Of a stretch of 62,000 bases of DNA, positions 1 through 11,461 are shown one piece after another. The position numbers were made by a program, and so were the translations under genes. Below the pieces are notes generated by a model. That model was not told where the DNA came from. It saw only the letters and a list, made by a program, of their open reading frames with translations, and made no database searches. How positions within the stretch are numbered: position 1 is the first letter of the stretch; every line of letters begins with the position of its first letter. This DNA comes from Symbiodinium natans (Eukaryota > Sar > Dinophyceae > Suessiales > Symbiodiniaceae). The stretch is from assembly GCA_905221605.1 (NCBI GenBank), contig CAJNDS010002305.1, positions 1 to 62,000 of the forward strand. Reading direction: 5' to 3'.

Positions 1-166
1 CCAACAAATGCAATATACACTTTGACAGGTCGAAACGCATGCCATATGCCTCGGCCAACTTCAATTCCTGATGGAAAGCCTCCAAGACATCCGCAGCGTC
101 GCCTCCAGAGAAGGCATCATCGGCATATTCAGGCTCAAATTCCGGCAACGGACGTCGGCAATTGGC
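1..166 (-). pseudogene. Reverse transcriptase fragment (palm, YADD motif)
   Basis: Read on the minus strand, this edge segment gives an open frame with EYADDAFSGGDAADVLEAF followed by a helix and AEAYGMRFDLSKC. YADD is the catalytic motif C of reverse transcriptases, and the following helix ending in a G-x-x-x-x-x-x-K-C block resembles the region after it. The frame is closed upstream by a stop at 167-169 and runs off the window at base 1, so only about 55 residues of the palm are present. The class of element (LINE or LTR) cannot be decided from this length. Most likely a decayed or truncated retroelement; an intact gene split by an intron at the stop is less likely. Confidence 0.6.
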
Positions 167-419
167 TCAAGCTTCCGCCGCCCATCGAGCACGCGTCAAA
201 CAAAACAACGGTCCCATCAAGGGGCAACCTTGTTGTCCACGGGATGATTGCTCCGCCGTATGGAGAGATCAAGATCGTCCCCTCCAACGTATGGGGGGTC
301 GTATCACGAAATATCTCATTCTCACCAAGTATCGCAAGATACACGAGGCCGACAGGCCGGGTTACGCTTTCCGAAGGGGAGATGAAAAGATCTATCCATT
401 CGTATCTCTGTAGTCAAAT

Positions 420-1080
420 TGAGTTCGAGAAATCATTAATGGTTTAATTCGAAGGATGTGTTCATTCTTCGAAATAACCTTTCTCCGAGAATTTCCGTAT
501 CCTGGATTAATTCGAAATAATTAGATATCCATTATTCATCAGAAAGATTTCCCTTCCTTCTAAATCTCATTTAGAATATTCTCGAATAGAAATCATACGA
601 AGATCCCAATCTTTAATCCTTTAATAAATATCTCTCATTAAATATTATTTCTATATCTTCATTATTCTTATGATTTGTCAATCTCATTCAATATCAGAAA
701 TGAATTAAATCATTATCATCAATTGAAATATGAAGTTTTCATAATAAATCGAATTATTTCATATCATGCCTCATATGAAATATTAATTAATGTAGATCAC
801 CCGAAAATTAATTACCAATCAACCCCAAATGAAAAAAATCCCAGGAAATAATTTATTGTCCATCTCATTTTTCTAATTCTCGATTTTAGAATTTTTGAAA
901 TCAATTTTGAAATTATTTTATAGATCTTCCATATTATTAATTTAATCTATATCATGATATATCGGAGTGAGACCCATGCCAAAAGAAATTGTCCGATAAA
1001 TAAAATCGAGAATTGGGTAGTATCATATTGTATTACCGAGATTTATAAATAGATAAATAATAACTTATGGTTTCCTTCAG
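420..1080. other. AT-rich island without genes
   Basis: Base composition changes abruptly from roughly balanced GC to strongly AT-rich, with many TTCGAA, ATTAAT and AATATT words, then reverts near 1100. No open frame of useful length, no rRNA or tRNA and no inverted-repeat termini were seen. It could be an organelle-derived insert, an old AT-rich transposon or a structural spacer; nothing seen decides this. Confidence 0.5.
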
Positions 1081-1184
1081 TGTTCTTGCATATTTGCTTT
1101 AAATACAGGAGAAACAAATTATACGAGTATAAGTTTGAAATACCAAAAAGTGTACTCCCAGCGTCCCCCCACATTCCAAGCTTT

Positions 1185-2683
1185 TCACTTCTTAAGCAAG
1201 AAGTCGTCATCCGAATCGTCGCCAAACAGCGATGCCCTGCAAGAGAGAGAGAGAGACAAGGGCGAGATTATGAGCAACATCAGATCCATAGGCAAGTGCA
1301 CATGCGCCATGAGACCGCTTTAGTGGATCGTTTTCGTCCGCCAGCTTCTCGCCGCAATTGCTTGTGGCAGGTTCAGGCATTAGTCACAGAAAAGAAAGCA
1401 GACGTTCGAGGCCACGAGCTTTCTCCACAAGTGTGAGTTCCGCTTTGATCGCACAAGTACCGTTAAAAGGTCCGGAGCTTCCCAGAGACTCCAAAACCCC
1501 TTAATTAAGGAATATACCTTAAATTATAATACCTTAATATGACTTAAGGTATATTCCTTAATTAAGGGGTTTTGGAGTCTCTGGGTTCCTGCTGACAGCG
1601 ACCGCACTGGCAAACGAAGCCCCAATTCCCCAGCAAGTGCTGCTGGCGCTGCCGCAGAGGCTGCTCCACAAAGCCCGTGTTCCATCCTCCGTAGCAAAGG
1701 AAGATCTCCTCCTGTGAGCACAGCATGAAATCAACATCGTGGGTTCATGCTGTCTCGCGTTAGAAATAACACACCGCATCAGACTCCAGGATTCGAGCCA
1801 TCGTTGAGTCGTTGAGCACAGGTCTGGCTTTGAGGCAATCCCCAAGCCCCATCTCCACAAACCCAAACAGCCTGCAGCAACTAGGGCGGAAGTCCTGAGG
1901 AGCAACGCTTTTTGTAGTCACGAGCTTTGCTGGATGGCCATCACCAACCATCCGTGCATTTGGGAGACATGAATGGTTGACGCGGGACATAATCTCGAAA
2001 AGCGCCGTGAGCCGATTTCCCTTTGGACCTGTCCGGAGCAGGCCCTTGCAACAAGCTACTGCATGTGCGATTGCATGACAGTGGAGGTTCTGCAACTGTC
2101 TGCCTGTGAACCGGAAGGAGTTGGACATGAGAACCATCTGGGCCAGCGCAGTCTCGCTCAGCCGCTCAGCAGGTGCTTGTAGTGCATGTGGAAGCTGGGC
2201 TGTGGGCAAGAAAGCGGGAAGCAGCTGGCTGCTGTGCGACAGGCACCTTGATCTATCGCCACATGCAGCTTCGGACGGCTTGCCGTCCTGTTTGAAGTGT
2301 GCAACCTTGCCGCAACCCAGCCTCAAGTTGCAGCGCATTGTGAACCTCTTGCGCTTTCGTGCCTGCTGCTGCGCCCTCGGAAAATTGGTGTGCAAATATT
2401 CTCTCCACACCGTCCTGCCAACGATGTGCATGATGCGGCTAGCATGGTATCATTCCAGTGTCTTGTGTGCCTGCAGCTACACGGAATCGTGCTTTCCCCA
2501 GCCCAGCTCCTGGCCAATTCTCTGGCAGGCATAGCGCCATGCTGCCACATAGCGTGAGCATTTCCGCTCAAGAATCTCTTCGTCCGGCCTTGCTGACGCG
2601 AGCATCAGTAAAATCCGATGCACAAACAGCCGCGCCTGAAACGCTGATTCCCACTTGGGCTCCCACATTTCGAAGAGCGGCAC
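1185..2683 (-). CDS. SMYD-like SET-domain protein (multi-exon, 5' end uncertain)
   Basis: Putative protein-lysine methyltransferase. The exon ending at 1895 carries SRVNHSCLPNARMV, the SET signature around the S-adenosylmethionine pocket, followed by LVTTKSVAPQ. After an intron (1712-1894, donor GA, acceptor AG) the frame resumes as EEIFLCYGGWNTGF and a cysteine cluster FVCQCGRC (exon 1589-1711), which fits the SET end plus post-SET zinc site of SMYD proteins. The frame then meets a perfect palindrome (1481-1585), resumes as CAIKAELTLVEKARGLERLL (exon 1388-1488), and after a pyrimidine-rich 3' splice site ends in an acidic tail DDSDDDFLLKK (exon 1185-1236, TGA). Upstream, 2480-2683 encodes a helical frame (EMWEPKWESAF) that probably belongs to the same gene; its linkage and any MYND finger are unresolved. 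The SET assignment is firm, the SMYD subfamily is inference. Confidence 0.7.
1481..1585. mobile_element. Perfect palindromic element (family P), likely acting as intron
   Basis: Two 42-base arms beginning CCCAGAGACTCCAAAACCCC are exact reverse complements around a 21-base AT-rich spacer. The arms contain TTAATTAAGG blocks shared with five other copies in the window. It interrupts the SMYD-like reading frame, which is open on both sides and can be rejoined in frame by a GA...AG splice within the arms. Confidence 0.8.
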
Positions 2684-2780
2684 CTCCTCCAGTATGACCT
2701 GTGCCCGCTAAGAGTTGTCACATCTTCGTGCTGGAGCGTCTGCCCTGGTGATCAACTCATATGAGGCAGGGTATATATTA

Positions 2781-2851
2781 CTGGTATTGGTGAGTGTATA
2801 CGAGGTTCCTTTTTAATATTGGTGAGTGTATATACTTGGTGTCCTTTTGGG
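2781..2851. repeat. Short tandem duplication
   Basis: The word TATTGGTGAGTGTATA occurs twice about 32 bases apart. No gene is visible between here and the SMYD-like gene. Confidence 0.5.
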
Positions 2852-2946
2852 GATACAAGAAATACAAACCCTACTTCATATCACGAGTATCAACTCTCAG
2901 CTCGATTAGCTCCGAATGCCCAAGGGCTTCATAGGTTTAAATGCGA

Positions 2947-3045
2947 GTTTCCGAAATGACGGGGGTACCTTATTGGGGTCCTTATGACAAGCGAATCCTG
3001 CGATTTGGGGCTCTTTTTCGGGGTCCCCTATTTTCGTAAATCCCC
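2947..3045 (+). mobile_element. Family T inverted-repeat element, copy 1
   Basis: Begins GTTTCCGAAATGACGGGGG and ends with TTTTCGTAAATCCCC, so the ends are imperfect inverted repeats. The interior ACCTTATTGGGGTCCTTAT and GAATCCT words recur in about eleven other copies. A telomeric tract starts six bases downstream. Confidence 0.65.
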
Positions 3046-3051
3046 ATATGC

Positions 3052-3107
3052 TAACCCTAAACCCTAAACCCTAAACCCTAAACCCTAAACCCTAAACCCT
3101 AAACCCT
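3052..3107 (+). repeat. Telomeric tract (CCCTAAA)n
   Basis: About eight units of CCCTAAA directly after a family T element. The 120 bases that follow hold no recognisable feature. Confidence 0.95.
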
Positions 3108-3230
3108 GCTCTTACCCTTCGAACATCCTTCGAAGGCCTCGTCCATCGCCAAATGTCGCATTGCCACTAGGCGCTGCTCACCATCTGCGCAGCGCTCCAC
3201 GGAGACTGCGTCCATTCAAATGAACTGGTT

Positions 3231-3413
3231 TACGGTTTAGGGTTTAGGGTTTAGGGTTTAGGGTTTAGGGTTGAGGGTTTAGGGTTCAGGGTTTAGGGTT
3301 TAGGGTTTAGGGTTTAGGGTTTTTAGGGTTTTTAGGGTTTTTAGGGTTTTTAGGGTTTTTATGGTTTTTAGGGTTTTTAGGGTTTTTAGGGTTTAGGGTT
3401 TAGGGTTTAGGGT

Positions 3414-3459
<46 letters not shown>

Positions 3460-3477
3460 GGTTTAAGGGTTTAGGGT
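3231..3477 (-). repeat. Telomeric tract (TTTAGGG)n with variant blocks
   Basis: Opposite orientation to the preceding tract. It contains homogeneous sub-blocks of variants (TTTTTAGGG and TTGAGGG), showing local amplification after the tract formed. Nothing recognisable lies in 3478-3822. Confidence 0.95.
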
Positions 3478-3822
3478 GAACTCTGTGTATCCAATCTCTT
3501 CAATCCCATCCAATCTCATCCAATCTCATCCAATCTCCAGCATCTTCGCTGACATCTCTACCCGCAGAAGCACTGCTGACTCTAGCACGCAGGTTGTTGC
3601 GCTTCTCGCCAGACACTTTGTGGAGGCAGGTTCACTGCACGCTGAGGGTAGCCCATGCATCTTAAATCCTGCTGATATGTTGTATCTTCGTACATCGCAG
3701 TGCGGTTTCAGTGTTGCTTGAATGCTGGGTTCGTGATTCTCGGGGACTGCAGGGATGAAAGCGAGAACCTCCAAAGTGAAGCGGAGTCCTGGCTGCAGAC
3801 ATGATGCACAGCTCTAAGGTCG

Positions 3823-3974
3823 GTTTAGGGTTTAGGGTTTAGGGTTTAGGGTTTAGGGTTTAGGGTTTAGGGTTTAGGGTTTAGGGTTTAGGGTTTAGGG
3901 TTTAGGGTTTAGGGTTTAGGGTTCAGGGTCTAAGGGTTTAGGGTTTTAGGGTTTAGGGTTTAGGGTTTAGGGTG
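3823..3974 (-). repeat. Telomeric tract (TTTAGGG)n
   Basis: About 21 units, nearly perfect, with a few variants at the 3' side. The following 800 bases (3975-4774) show only a short CA microsatellite (4396-4417) and no supported gene. Confidence 0.95.
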
Positions 3975-4774
3975 CTGCAGGATGCAATCCTTGTAGTTTT
4001 TCTTGTCTCTGGACATGTACAACAACGCCGAGGACATGCACAGAATTGAAATGCCTATGCCTATGCCACCCTTGTTTGCGATTTCCGCAAACAAAAGCCC
4101 ATGAAAGCAATATGTACAGACCATCTCCATGGCAATCAAGCATCCGTCCTCAGGCCAGTGAGGCAGCACACTAAGAGAAGCTCGAGCAAGTGGTGGGATG
4201 AAGCGTGGGATGAATCAAGGCTGAGTTAAGCGCCGCCGGTAGTACTCGTCCTGAATCTCGAGCGTGCCGCCCGATTGGTTGCTTGTTGCATCCGCGGTCA
4301 CCTCGCTATTCCAATCCTGCGCTGCCTGCCACACAGGGTGGATTGTTTACGGTGGCGGCTTGACCATCTCTTGTCTCGATGATGCCGCATCTTCATACAC
4401 ACACACACACACACAAACCATGCGCACTGAAGTCAACGTGCTGATGAGGTGAACACTTTGTCTTCCTGCGAGTGGAACCGTTGAGCATTGTCCAGAGTCG
4501 ATGCTCCTCCTTTGAGTAGCCAAACCGAAAGTATCGGATAAGAATGAACATTCAGTCCAACTTTGTCATCTTGTTGATGCTCCAACACATTTTCCAACCC
4601 CCCCCCCCCCACATATGACAGCCACGAGTAATTACATGCTTTCCGCTTCGAATAGCTGAAAGTTCGCAAACTTCCGGAGCTTGAAAAACTGAAGCGGGAG
4701 AGAGCTTCAAAATCTCAAGACGTGAAGATCTACCATTCATCGTATCTACATCACTTAAATATGCATCAATAATT

Positions 4775-4948
4775 CCCTAAACCCTTAACCCTAAACCCTA
4801 AACCCTACACCCTAAACCCTAAACCCTGAACTATACACCCTAAACCCTAAACGCTAAACCCTAAACCCTAAACCCTAAACCCTAAACCCTAAACCCTAAA
4901 CCCTAAACCCTAAACCCTAAACCCTAAACCCTAAACCCTAAACCCTAG
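4775..4948 (+). repeat. Telomeric tract (CCCTAAA)n
   Basis: About 24 units, degenerate at the left edge and clean to the right. Confidence 0.95.
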
Positions 4949-5070
4949 ACCATACAATACGCACGCAAGAGAGCAAGCACGGCAGAGCCGGCTTTCGAGC
5001 TCGAACGCTTCAAGGCGTCGAGTTTGGAGGTCGAGAACTTTTCGAGCTGAAAGGCCTCAAAAGTCTACGA

Positions 5071-5181
5071 TTTGCTTAAGAACCCCCCCCCAAAAAAAAA
5101 AAAACTCTTCATATAAGAGCAACGTGGAGATTATGTTTTTTTTTTTTGGGGGGGGGGGGGGGGGGGCGGTTCTTAGGCAAA
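5071..5181. mobile_element. Foldback with homopolymer arms
   Basis: Outer arms TTTGCTTAAGAACC and GGTTCTTAGGCAAA are inverted with one mismatch, followed inwards by C-run/A-run on the left and T-run/G-run on the right, so the whole segment can fold into one hairpin. From 5182 to about 6680 no gene is supported; several frames are open but none has recognisable content. Confidence 0.6.
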
Positions 5182-6679
5182 TAGTAGAAGTCTGAGTGTT
5201 TGAGAGCTTGAGAGATTGAGGATTCGATAAGGTCAGGAGTTTGAGAGTTTGAGACTACGCGAGCTAGAAAAGAGTTTGAAGCTTCACATCTGAGGTTTGA
5301 CGACACCCGAGCTCGAAAAGTTTGCTACCAGTACCTTGAACGTGTCGGAGATTCACAAGTTGAAGGTTTGTATCACTGCGAGTTTGAAAGTCTGACGGGG
5401 GTCTGAAAGAGATGATCTTGCACACTGCAACGAAACAAAGTGGACTGGAGAGCACTTTATCCGTAATCCAAAAGCGGCAGGATGGCTCCCACGTCTATTT
5501 TCATTTTCTTAGTTTATTCATATATTTATTTCTTCATGTAGTACTTTTTACGAATGAATATATGAATACGTACATTTTTGTAATTGTTGCTTGTGTTTTT
5601 TGTTGGGGGGGAAGGTGGAGAAGATGGCCCATTCTGAAAGTGTTCACAGAAACGGGTTGGGTTGGAAAAAAGACCAGTGACCCCAAGCTGCATCAGCGGA
5701 GAATCCAGGCTATCAGATTGCTAGGCCTTCACGCCTGAGCTTTGCACATGCTTTGCACGCCTGGCAACACCTTGGACCTTGTCCTGGTTTGAACTAGCAG
5801 TGCGTTTTGGACGAGAAGCCGTGGACTTGGAGCAGCCACCCTGACCCTCATACGAGCACGTGCCCGTGTGCTTTGTGCGGAGCCATGACACTTGCAGCTG
5901 ATAGTTCATGTCGTAGGCTTTTATTGCTTAAAGGTATGGGCGAGTCGGCGAGTCAGTGCGGCCACATGTCTGCAGGCATTTCCCTTGGCCTCCATGGGAG
6001 TCCCATTGCAACTCTGATCACACTGTTCTCGTGGACTGCTCTTGAACACGAAGGCCACCTAAGTGGGCCATGAAAACGAGTGCTCTGCTTGGCAATTCGT
6101 GTGCAAAGGTGACATCGCTGAATACGTCTGGCGAGCTATAGACATTCGACCTGTTCCGGGGTCTCGGCACAAGTGAAACTACGAAGCACCTACTCGTCAT
6201 GCCGAGATGTTTGCAAAGCGCTGTCAAGTTGCGCTCGCCAACCCACAGCAGGACACCGCGGCAAGGTACACACAGGCCCATCTGTAAGAGGTGTGGTCCT
6301 GGGCAGATGGCACACGGAGCTGAGCAGAGTGCAGACATTGCCTGATATTGCCCCAACCTACTGCGGAACTCGGCCCGTGGTACCAGGAAGCCCAGAAGGG
6401 GACTGTGTTGTTCTTTCGGGGTCATCAAGCGGAATCAAGCATTGCTTAGCGGCTGAGCGTTGCGCAGCTCTACAAACCGCCAAGGGTGCAGGGAAAAAGT
6501 AGCCAAAGGTTCAGGCAACGTCTAACCAAACCTCGAGGTACCAGAGCTTGCCAATTAAGGATGTGATCAGCTTAACCACTTTTATCCATACTTCATTTCC
6601 TGCGGCTCTCGCAAACACATCGCTTGCCAACTTGTTTGGGGGCACCCCCCCCCCCCACTTTGGGGGTAGGACTCCACCA

Positions 6680-8720
6680 GTGAACGCCGCAGTCCTTGAT
6701 GATGCCGATGGTAAGGTTCGAGACAATCATGCTCGTCCCCGAACCGACTTGGTTCAGGCCCACCGCCAAGCTTTCCATTTTCTTTTGAAGCTCAGCTGGC
6801 GCCACGGCTGCTATGACCAGAGGCAGCGAACTGTAGGAAGCACACACAGATACCTGAGAATGAGTCACTTTGCCACTTTCGAGAATAGCCACTCGGCTGC
6901 GAGAATGATTGCACATCCGGCTGCTTGTTTTTTCCAAGGTGCCGCGTACCCCATGCCCACGAGCACAATGCCAAGAACGGCCCATCTCAGCACAGCAATG
7001 ACAAAGAATGCCAGAGCCAAAAACACCATTCCCGTTCCTCAGATCCCATTGCCAACAAAACAACGATCTACATGCGCTCCCATGTAGCTCCTTTTCAGAG
7101 TTATTCTACACAATCGTGATGGAGAACAGCAACTGGCTGTTGGCATTCGTGAGGCGGGCGGCCAAATGCAACAAGCTTTTGTGTCAATCTGGATCCGAGG
7201 AATGGCGCCAAAGCCGGGCTGCAGATTGAAATCATGGGAGCCAAGGCAATGATGAAGCCAGCGTCGTCTGCTGAGTATCCGAACTCTTTCTGGAGCATGT
7301 CGTTGCCAATCACTTCAAAAGGAAAGACGACACCCCAAATTGCTGCAATACCTGACAAGAACACGAAGACCTCAGCCGCTGGCTTTGACTCTTGTGTTCT
7401 ACTCAATGGCTGCTTCACTTTCCTTACTCCATCCTTGCCCTTACGAGAAGCAGCCGCACCTATTGGTAGCGGCGCAAGAACGCTACAGCCAGCTGACTGG
7501 GGCAGTGGCAAGCTTGGGGACCTTCCGAACCAACCCCAGCTCTATGCTGGATGGCGTCTGATGCCGCTCTAGCATGGGGCGAACAGCTCGGGCAGTTGCA
7601 GTCCACTGAAACAAATAGCCAAAGAGTAGCGTAGAAAAGAAGGCAGCCACAACCAGCATTACCTTGGAACAATGGCTCAGGCACCAACATCGCACATTCC
7701 CGTGCATGATTATGCCTTCAGAAAGCTGCTGTGACGTGTACCTCGGTGCTTAGGAAGAGCGCTTGTTTCTGCACCAGTCTCACCGCCGTTGATATGGTTG
7801 CCGAGCCGCCGAGAACCAGAGGGAATCCAATACGCCAAGGCTGCGAAGAAGGGGACCAGACATGGGATAGGACATACTTCCTGAAAACCGAAAAACTCTC
7901 CAAATATGCTTACGTCTCAAACTGTCACTCCAAGCCACGAGCATGGACGCACACCTACTCTCATGGGCCACCCATAGTGCACTTGAGACTAATCCGTCTC
8001 GAGGGAAGCTTTGCTGCTGCTTCCTGTTCTGCCCTTGGGTTGCAAACAAAGCTTGGCTTGGATAAGCCAGCTGTAAGAACCCTCTGAAATCCTGAAGACC
8101 CCTGCACGGGTGCACATGCCGATTTGCCAACTCGCACTGTCCTGATGAGTTCCTTTGCCCCTCACTGCCTGGCCTCCCAGACGGATCGAAAGCACGATCG
8201 TGGTCATCGCACAATTCAAGTTTCTTCCTCGTGGCAGCCAGCTTTTCGATTAAAACCACCCAAACTGAGCTCTAACAAAGGAGAAGAAAGCAAGTTGCCC
8301 AATCCTATGCCGAAGTTGTCAATGTATGTTCGCTGTGCTACTGGTTCCGCATGTTCAAAATGAACCTAAAGAAGGGCAGGCTCGGGCTCGTGGTCTGTGC
8401 AACGACACGAGAGACCCTGTTGCAGCGCCAGTCCTTTGTAAAGATCGTAAGTCAAGATAGTCTGCACCATGAGCAAAACCTGCAGTCTTCAAATTCAGAA
8501 CGGCTGATGCTTGATCGGATAGCACTGACTAGTAGACTTGCTCAACACATTACTGAGCATTGCTGGACACCACAGAAACCGAAATGGGAGTCACGCACGG
8601 CATTTCAGCCGAGTCGCATTCAGGCCAAACCAAAACAGAAGTCTGCCCAACAGCATCAGCGCCAGACTTCCCCATACATATCCGACTGTAGTGACGCTGG
8701 AGCCTCTGACAAACTAGGGA
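6680..8720 (-). CDS. MFSD1-like major facilitator transporter (multi-exon)
   Basis: Read on the minus strand, hydrophobic exons occur in the order expected for the MFSD1 branch of the major facilitator superfamily. About 8600-8713 encodes GSLALMLLGRLLFWFG, resembling the conserved GRFVFG helix, after a pyrimidine-rich acceptor. About 8265-8335 gives YIDNFGIGLGNLLSS. About 7770-7870 gives PWRIGFPLVLGGSATIST. About 7520-7665 and 7205-7420 carry VFVFLSGIAAIWGVVFPF and the QKEFGYSADDAG loop typical of the start of the second half. About 6935-7035 and 6685-6845 give VIAVLRWAVLGIVLVGMGY and SYSSLPLVIAAVAPAEL. Exon borders are approximate. A hydrophobic frame at 8990-9063 could be a further 5' exon. 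Known members are lysosomal solute exporters; substrate and location here are inference. Confidence 0.65.
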
Positions 8721-9628
8721 GAGAGAGAGAGAGAGACAGGCCTGCAGCCTAACAGGAATAACCTGGCTGGGTTGTTTAAACATAGTTCTTTTCTGGACGC
8801 TACCGCTCGCAGTGCCTTCAGCTAACATATGCAGCCAGGCGGGAGCGTTTCTCGCTGCTTTTTTCCATGAAGTTTCGTGACGGTCATGTCGCCAACATAT
8901 TGTATGTTCACACCTTGGTGCCGACCCGGACAACCTGGAAATCTTGCTGTTTCAGGACGTCGGGAGGTCAATTTCTGTGCGTTTCTGCAGTTTTGTTGAA
9001 CACAAACGGTTGTGGCGTCGAGAATAATCAAGCTGATACCGCCCAACCATTGCATCAGACTGTGTAACTAGGCAAAGATTCGGCGCTCTGGGACATCTGC
9101 GGACGAAAGCCGTGGGGCCGTTTCGGCGTGTCTGGCATGTCTGGGGATGTGCATTCTGAGTGCTTGGTGGACGTCCTTCCGCGCCGAACCCTGGGCACGC
9201 TGGAAGCAACTGGTGGACCGGCAGCCCAGCAAGGCTGTAACTCGAATAACAAGAACCGCGACACATTCTTGGAACAAATCAGTCAAGCACGATGTGCCTG
9301 AACACAGGGCCCCCTTCTTCTTCTCTTGAGCCCTACTTGCCTTTCTATCTTGCGGCCTGGTTTGCGGAATTCTGCTTAGTGACGCCGCGGCAACAAGCTT
9401 CGACAACCTTCATGTTTCCTCACAACTACGGTACGGGTGCAGCGACCATGCACGGCTAAGATCCGTCGCGCCTATGGCGGCCATAAAGCTTGCTGCTATT
9501 GCACTGCTTGTCCGCCCCACACGAGAGATCAGCAAGCCTCGAAAGACACATGTGCACAGCGCACAGACTCGCGATTCCGTGCAAGGCTGGACCATGCTGG
9601 ACCCAAGCAAAGAGCCTTTGTGTTTCAG

Positions 9629-9724
9629 ATAATAATAATACTAATAATGATAATAATATTAATAATACAATATTTATAATAAAGGTATACAATGTGTCAT
9701 ATATATATATATATATTTTTTTTA
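9629..9724 (+). repeat. AT-rich simple repeat
   Basis: Interrupted AATAAT triplets followed by an AT dinucleotide run and a T run. Confidence 0.85.
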
Positions 9725-9808
9725 ATTGATCATTTTGTACCGAGCCAAGCCACTGCCCGGAGAGCAAAGAACCCCTGGCCGCAGCTGAAGTTCAGCTGTT
9801 TACAGGGG

Positions 9809-9952
9809 GGTTTAGGGTTTAGGGTTTAGGGTTTAGGGTTCAGGGTTTAGGGTTTAGGGTTTAGGGTTTAGGGTTTAGGGTTTAGGGTTTAGGGTTTAGG
9901 GTTTAAGGTTTAGGGTTCAGGGTTCAGGGTTTAGGGTTTAGGGTTTAGGGTT
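9809..9952 (-). repeat. Telomeric tract (TTTAGGG)n
   Basis: About 20 units with a few TTCAGGG and TTAAGG variants. The next 250 bases have no recognisable feature. Confidence 0.95.
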
Positions 9953-10206
9953 ACACACTGTTATGCTGGGAGTTCTCACAGTTTTCCGGCCGCGTCAGCG
10001 AAGCCGTAGAACCCACTACCTCAATTTGGCTACATCTTCCTTCGGTTGAGGTTAGAAGCGGGTTTGTCAGACAACCGAAAGACCTACGTCACAGAGCTGT
10101 CTCAATTTCATACCCTCGGCGCCTGTGAGCGAGCTAACCACGAACAGCGAGGCAAACTGGGAGTTGCTCAAGTGCATGCTATCCTTGGCACAGCTGGACA
10201 GTGCAT

Positions 10207-10269
10207 CTCTAAACCCTAAACCCTAAACCCTAAACTCTAAACGCTAAACCCTAAACCCTAAACCCTAAT
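10207..10269 (+). repeat. Telomeric tract (CCCTAAA)n
   Basis: About nine units, with TAAACTC and TAAACGC variants. Confidence 0.93.
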
Positions 10270-10508
10270 TTCTGGCTTGTGCTGCCCAGTAGCAGAGATG
10301 GGGCCCTTGAAGCTCTGCACCAGGCCATCCTAAACAGGATCGGGGAGGGGTTGGGGCAGGCAGGGGCGGATACTTTGAAGCGTTCTGCAAGCAATCACTT
10401 GAGACCGGTGTCGTGGAAATAGGAACCTGGGATGAAGAGGCAAATGAGCGTCAGCAAGATGTACTTGTGCAAACCTCGCAAGATGCCGCAAGTATTTGGA
10501 AACTATTT

Positions 10509-10568
10509 AAGCCTGTAAGCATTTCACTTGTTTGCAACCAGCCTGTAAGCATTTCACTTGTTTGCAAC
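10509..10568 (+). repeat. Tandem duplication of ~30 bases
   Basis: CCTGTAAGCATTTCACTTGT occurs twice head to tail with its flanks. No gene is supported between 10270 and 11295. Confidence 0.8.
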
Positions 10569-11295
10569 TGTTGTGAAATTGTTGAGAACCGCCATGCCTT
10601 TCTAATCCTCGCTGTGTCTCATCAGAAGGCACTGTGCGCACCGGCTCAGGGCATGAGAGTGTGTGGCCTCGTCTTGGGTCGACAAAGTACTTGGCTACCC
10701 GTCTTCCGCAGCAGGCGCTGCATGGAAGGAGGAACGCAATCACCAAAAGCCTGGTAGCTTGCAAGCACACGCGGGAGATCCACAGACCTGATGCTTTGCA
10801 CGATGCGAACTTGCCAGTCATGCAGCAGCGCCAATGCCCAACCACGCATACTCCCGTTCTGCAGCATGTGGCCGCGCCCTCACTATGCATGGCATCGTCA
10901 GCCCAATCTTGGAGTGAGAGCAAATTCTGGTGTAAGTTGATACAATGAGCGCTAAGTTAAGTGCGTATCCAATCTGCATTTGCTCAACTGAACAAGCAAA
11001 CTGAACAAAACGAAAATTGCTGAAACTAATGACCTGCCGTGATCTTGCTTTGATGTTTGCTGGGCAGGCAATGGCTGTGGGTCGCGGCAGCGTTGTCCAG
11101 GCATTCCAAGTGACATCACTAAACTATACTGATCTTGAAACCCCGGCAAATATTACAATCTTTGCTGTTTCTAAGGAATGATAGTACCCAAAAAATAAAT
11201 TCGCAAACATTATAATCTGTGTTGTTTCTTAAGAATTCTGGTACCCAAAAACTAAATCTTCCAAGCACCCCTAAGTAAACTCCGCGGCGGACTCC

Positions 11296-11371
11296 CCTAA
11301 ACCCTAAACCCTAAACCCTAAACCCTAAACCCTAAACCCTAAACTCTAAACCCTAAACCCTAACCCTAAAC
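11296..11371 (+). repeat. Telomeric tract (CCCTAAA)n
   Basis: About ten units followed by unrelated sequence. Confidence 0.95.
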
Positions 11372-11461
11372 CGCCCATGCCTTGTCTTGCTGGGTGACGA
11401 AGTCTTCTTTGGCTTGGCCGCGAAGACCTCGCACGATTTGGGCATGGGTGGCTTTGTCGTT

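Noticed and set aside
158-170. TTGGCTCAAG, matching the last ten bases of the spliced leader
   Set aside because: A ten-base match is expected about once in eight windows of this size by chance, and no leader-like sequence precedes it.
3231-3477. Possible CRISPR-like or satellite array
   Set aside because: The repeat units are telomeric heptamers and variants with no spacers.
5807-6502. Overlapping frames of 88-136 codons on both strands
   Set aside because: None shows domain content, consistent splice sites or composition distinguishing it from background.
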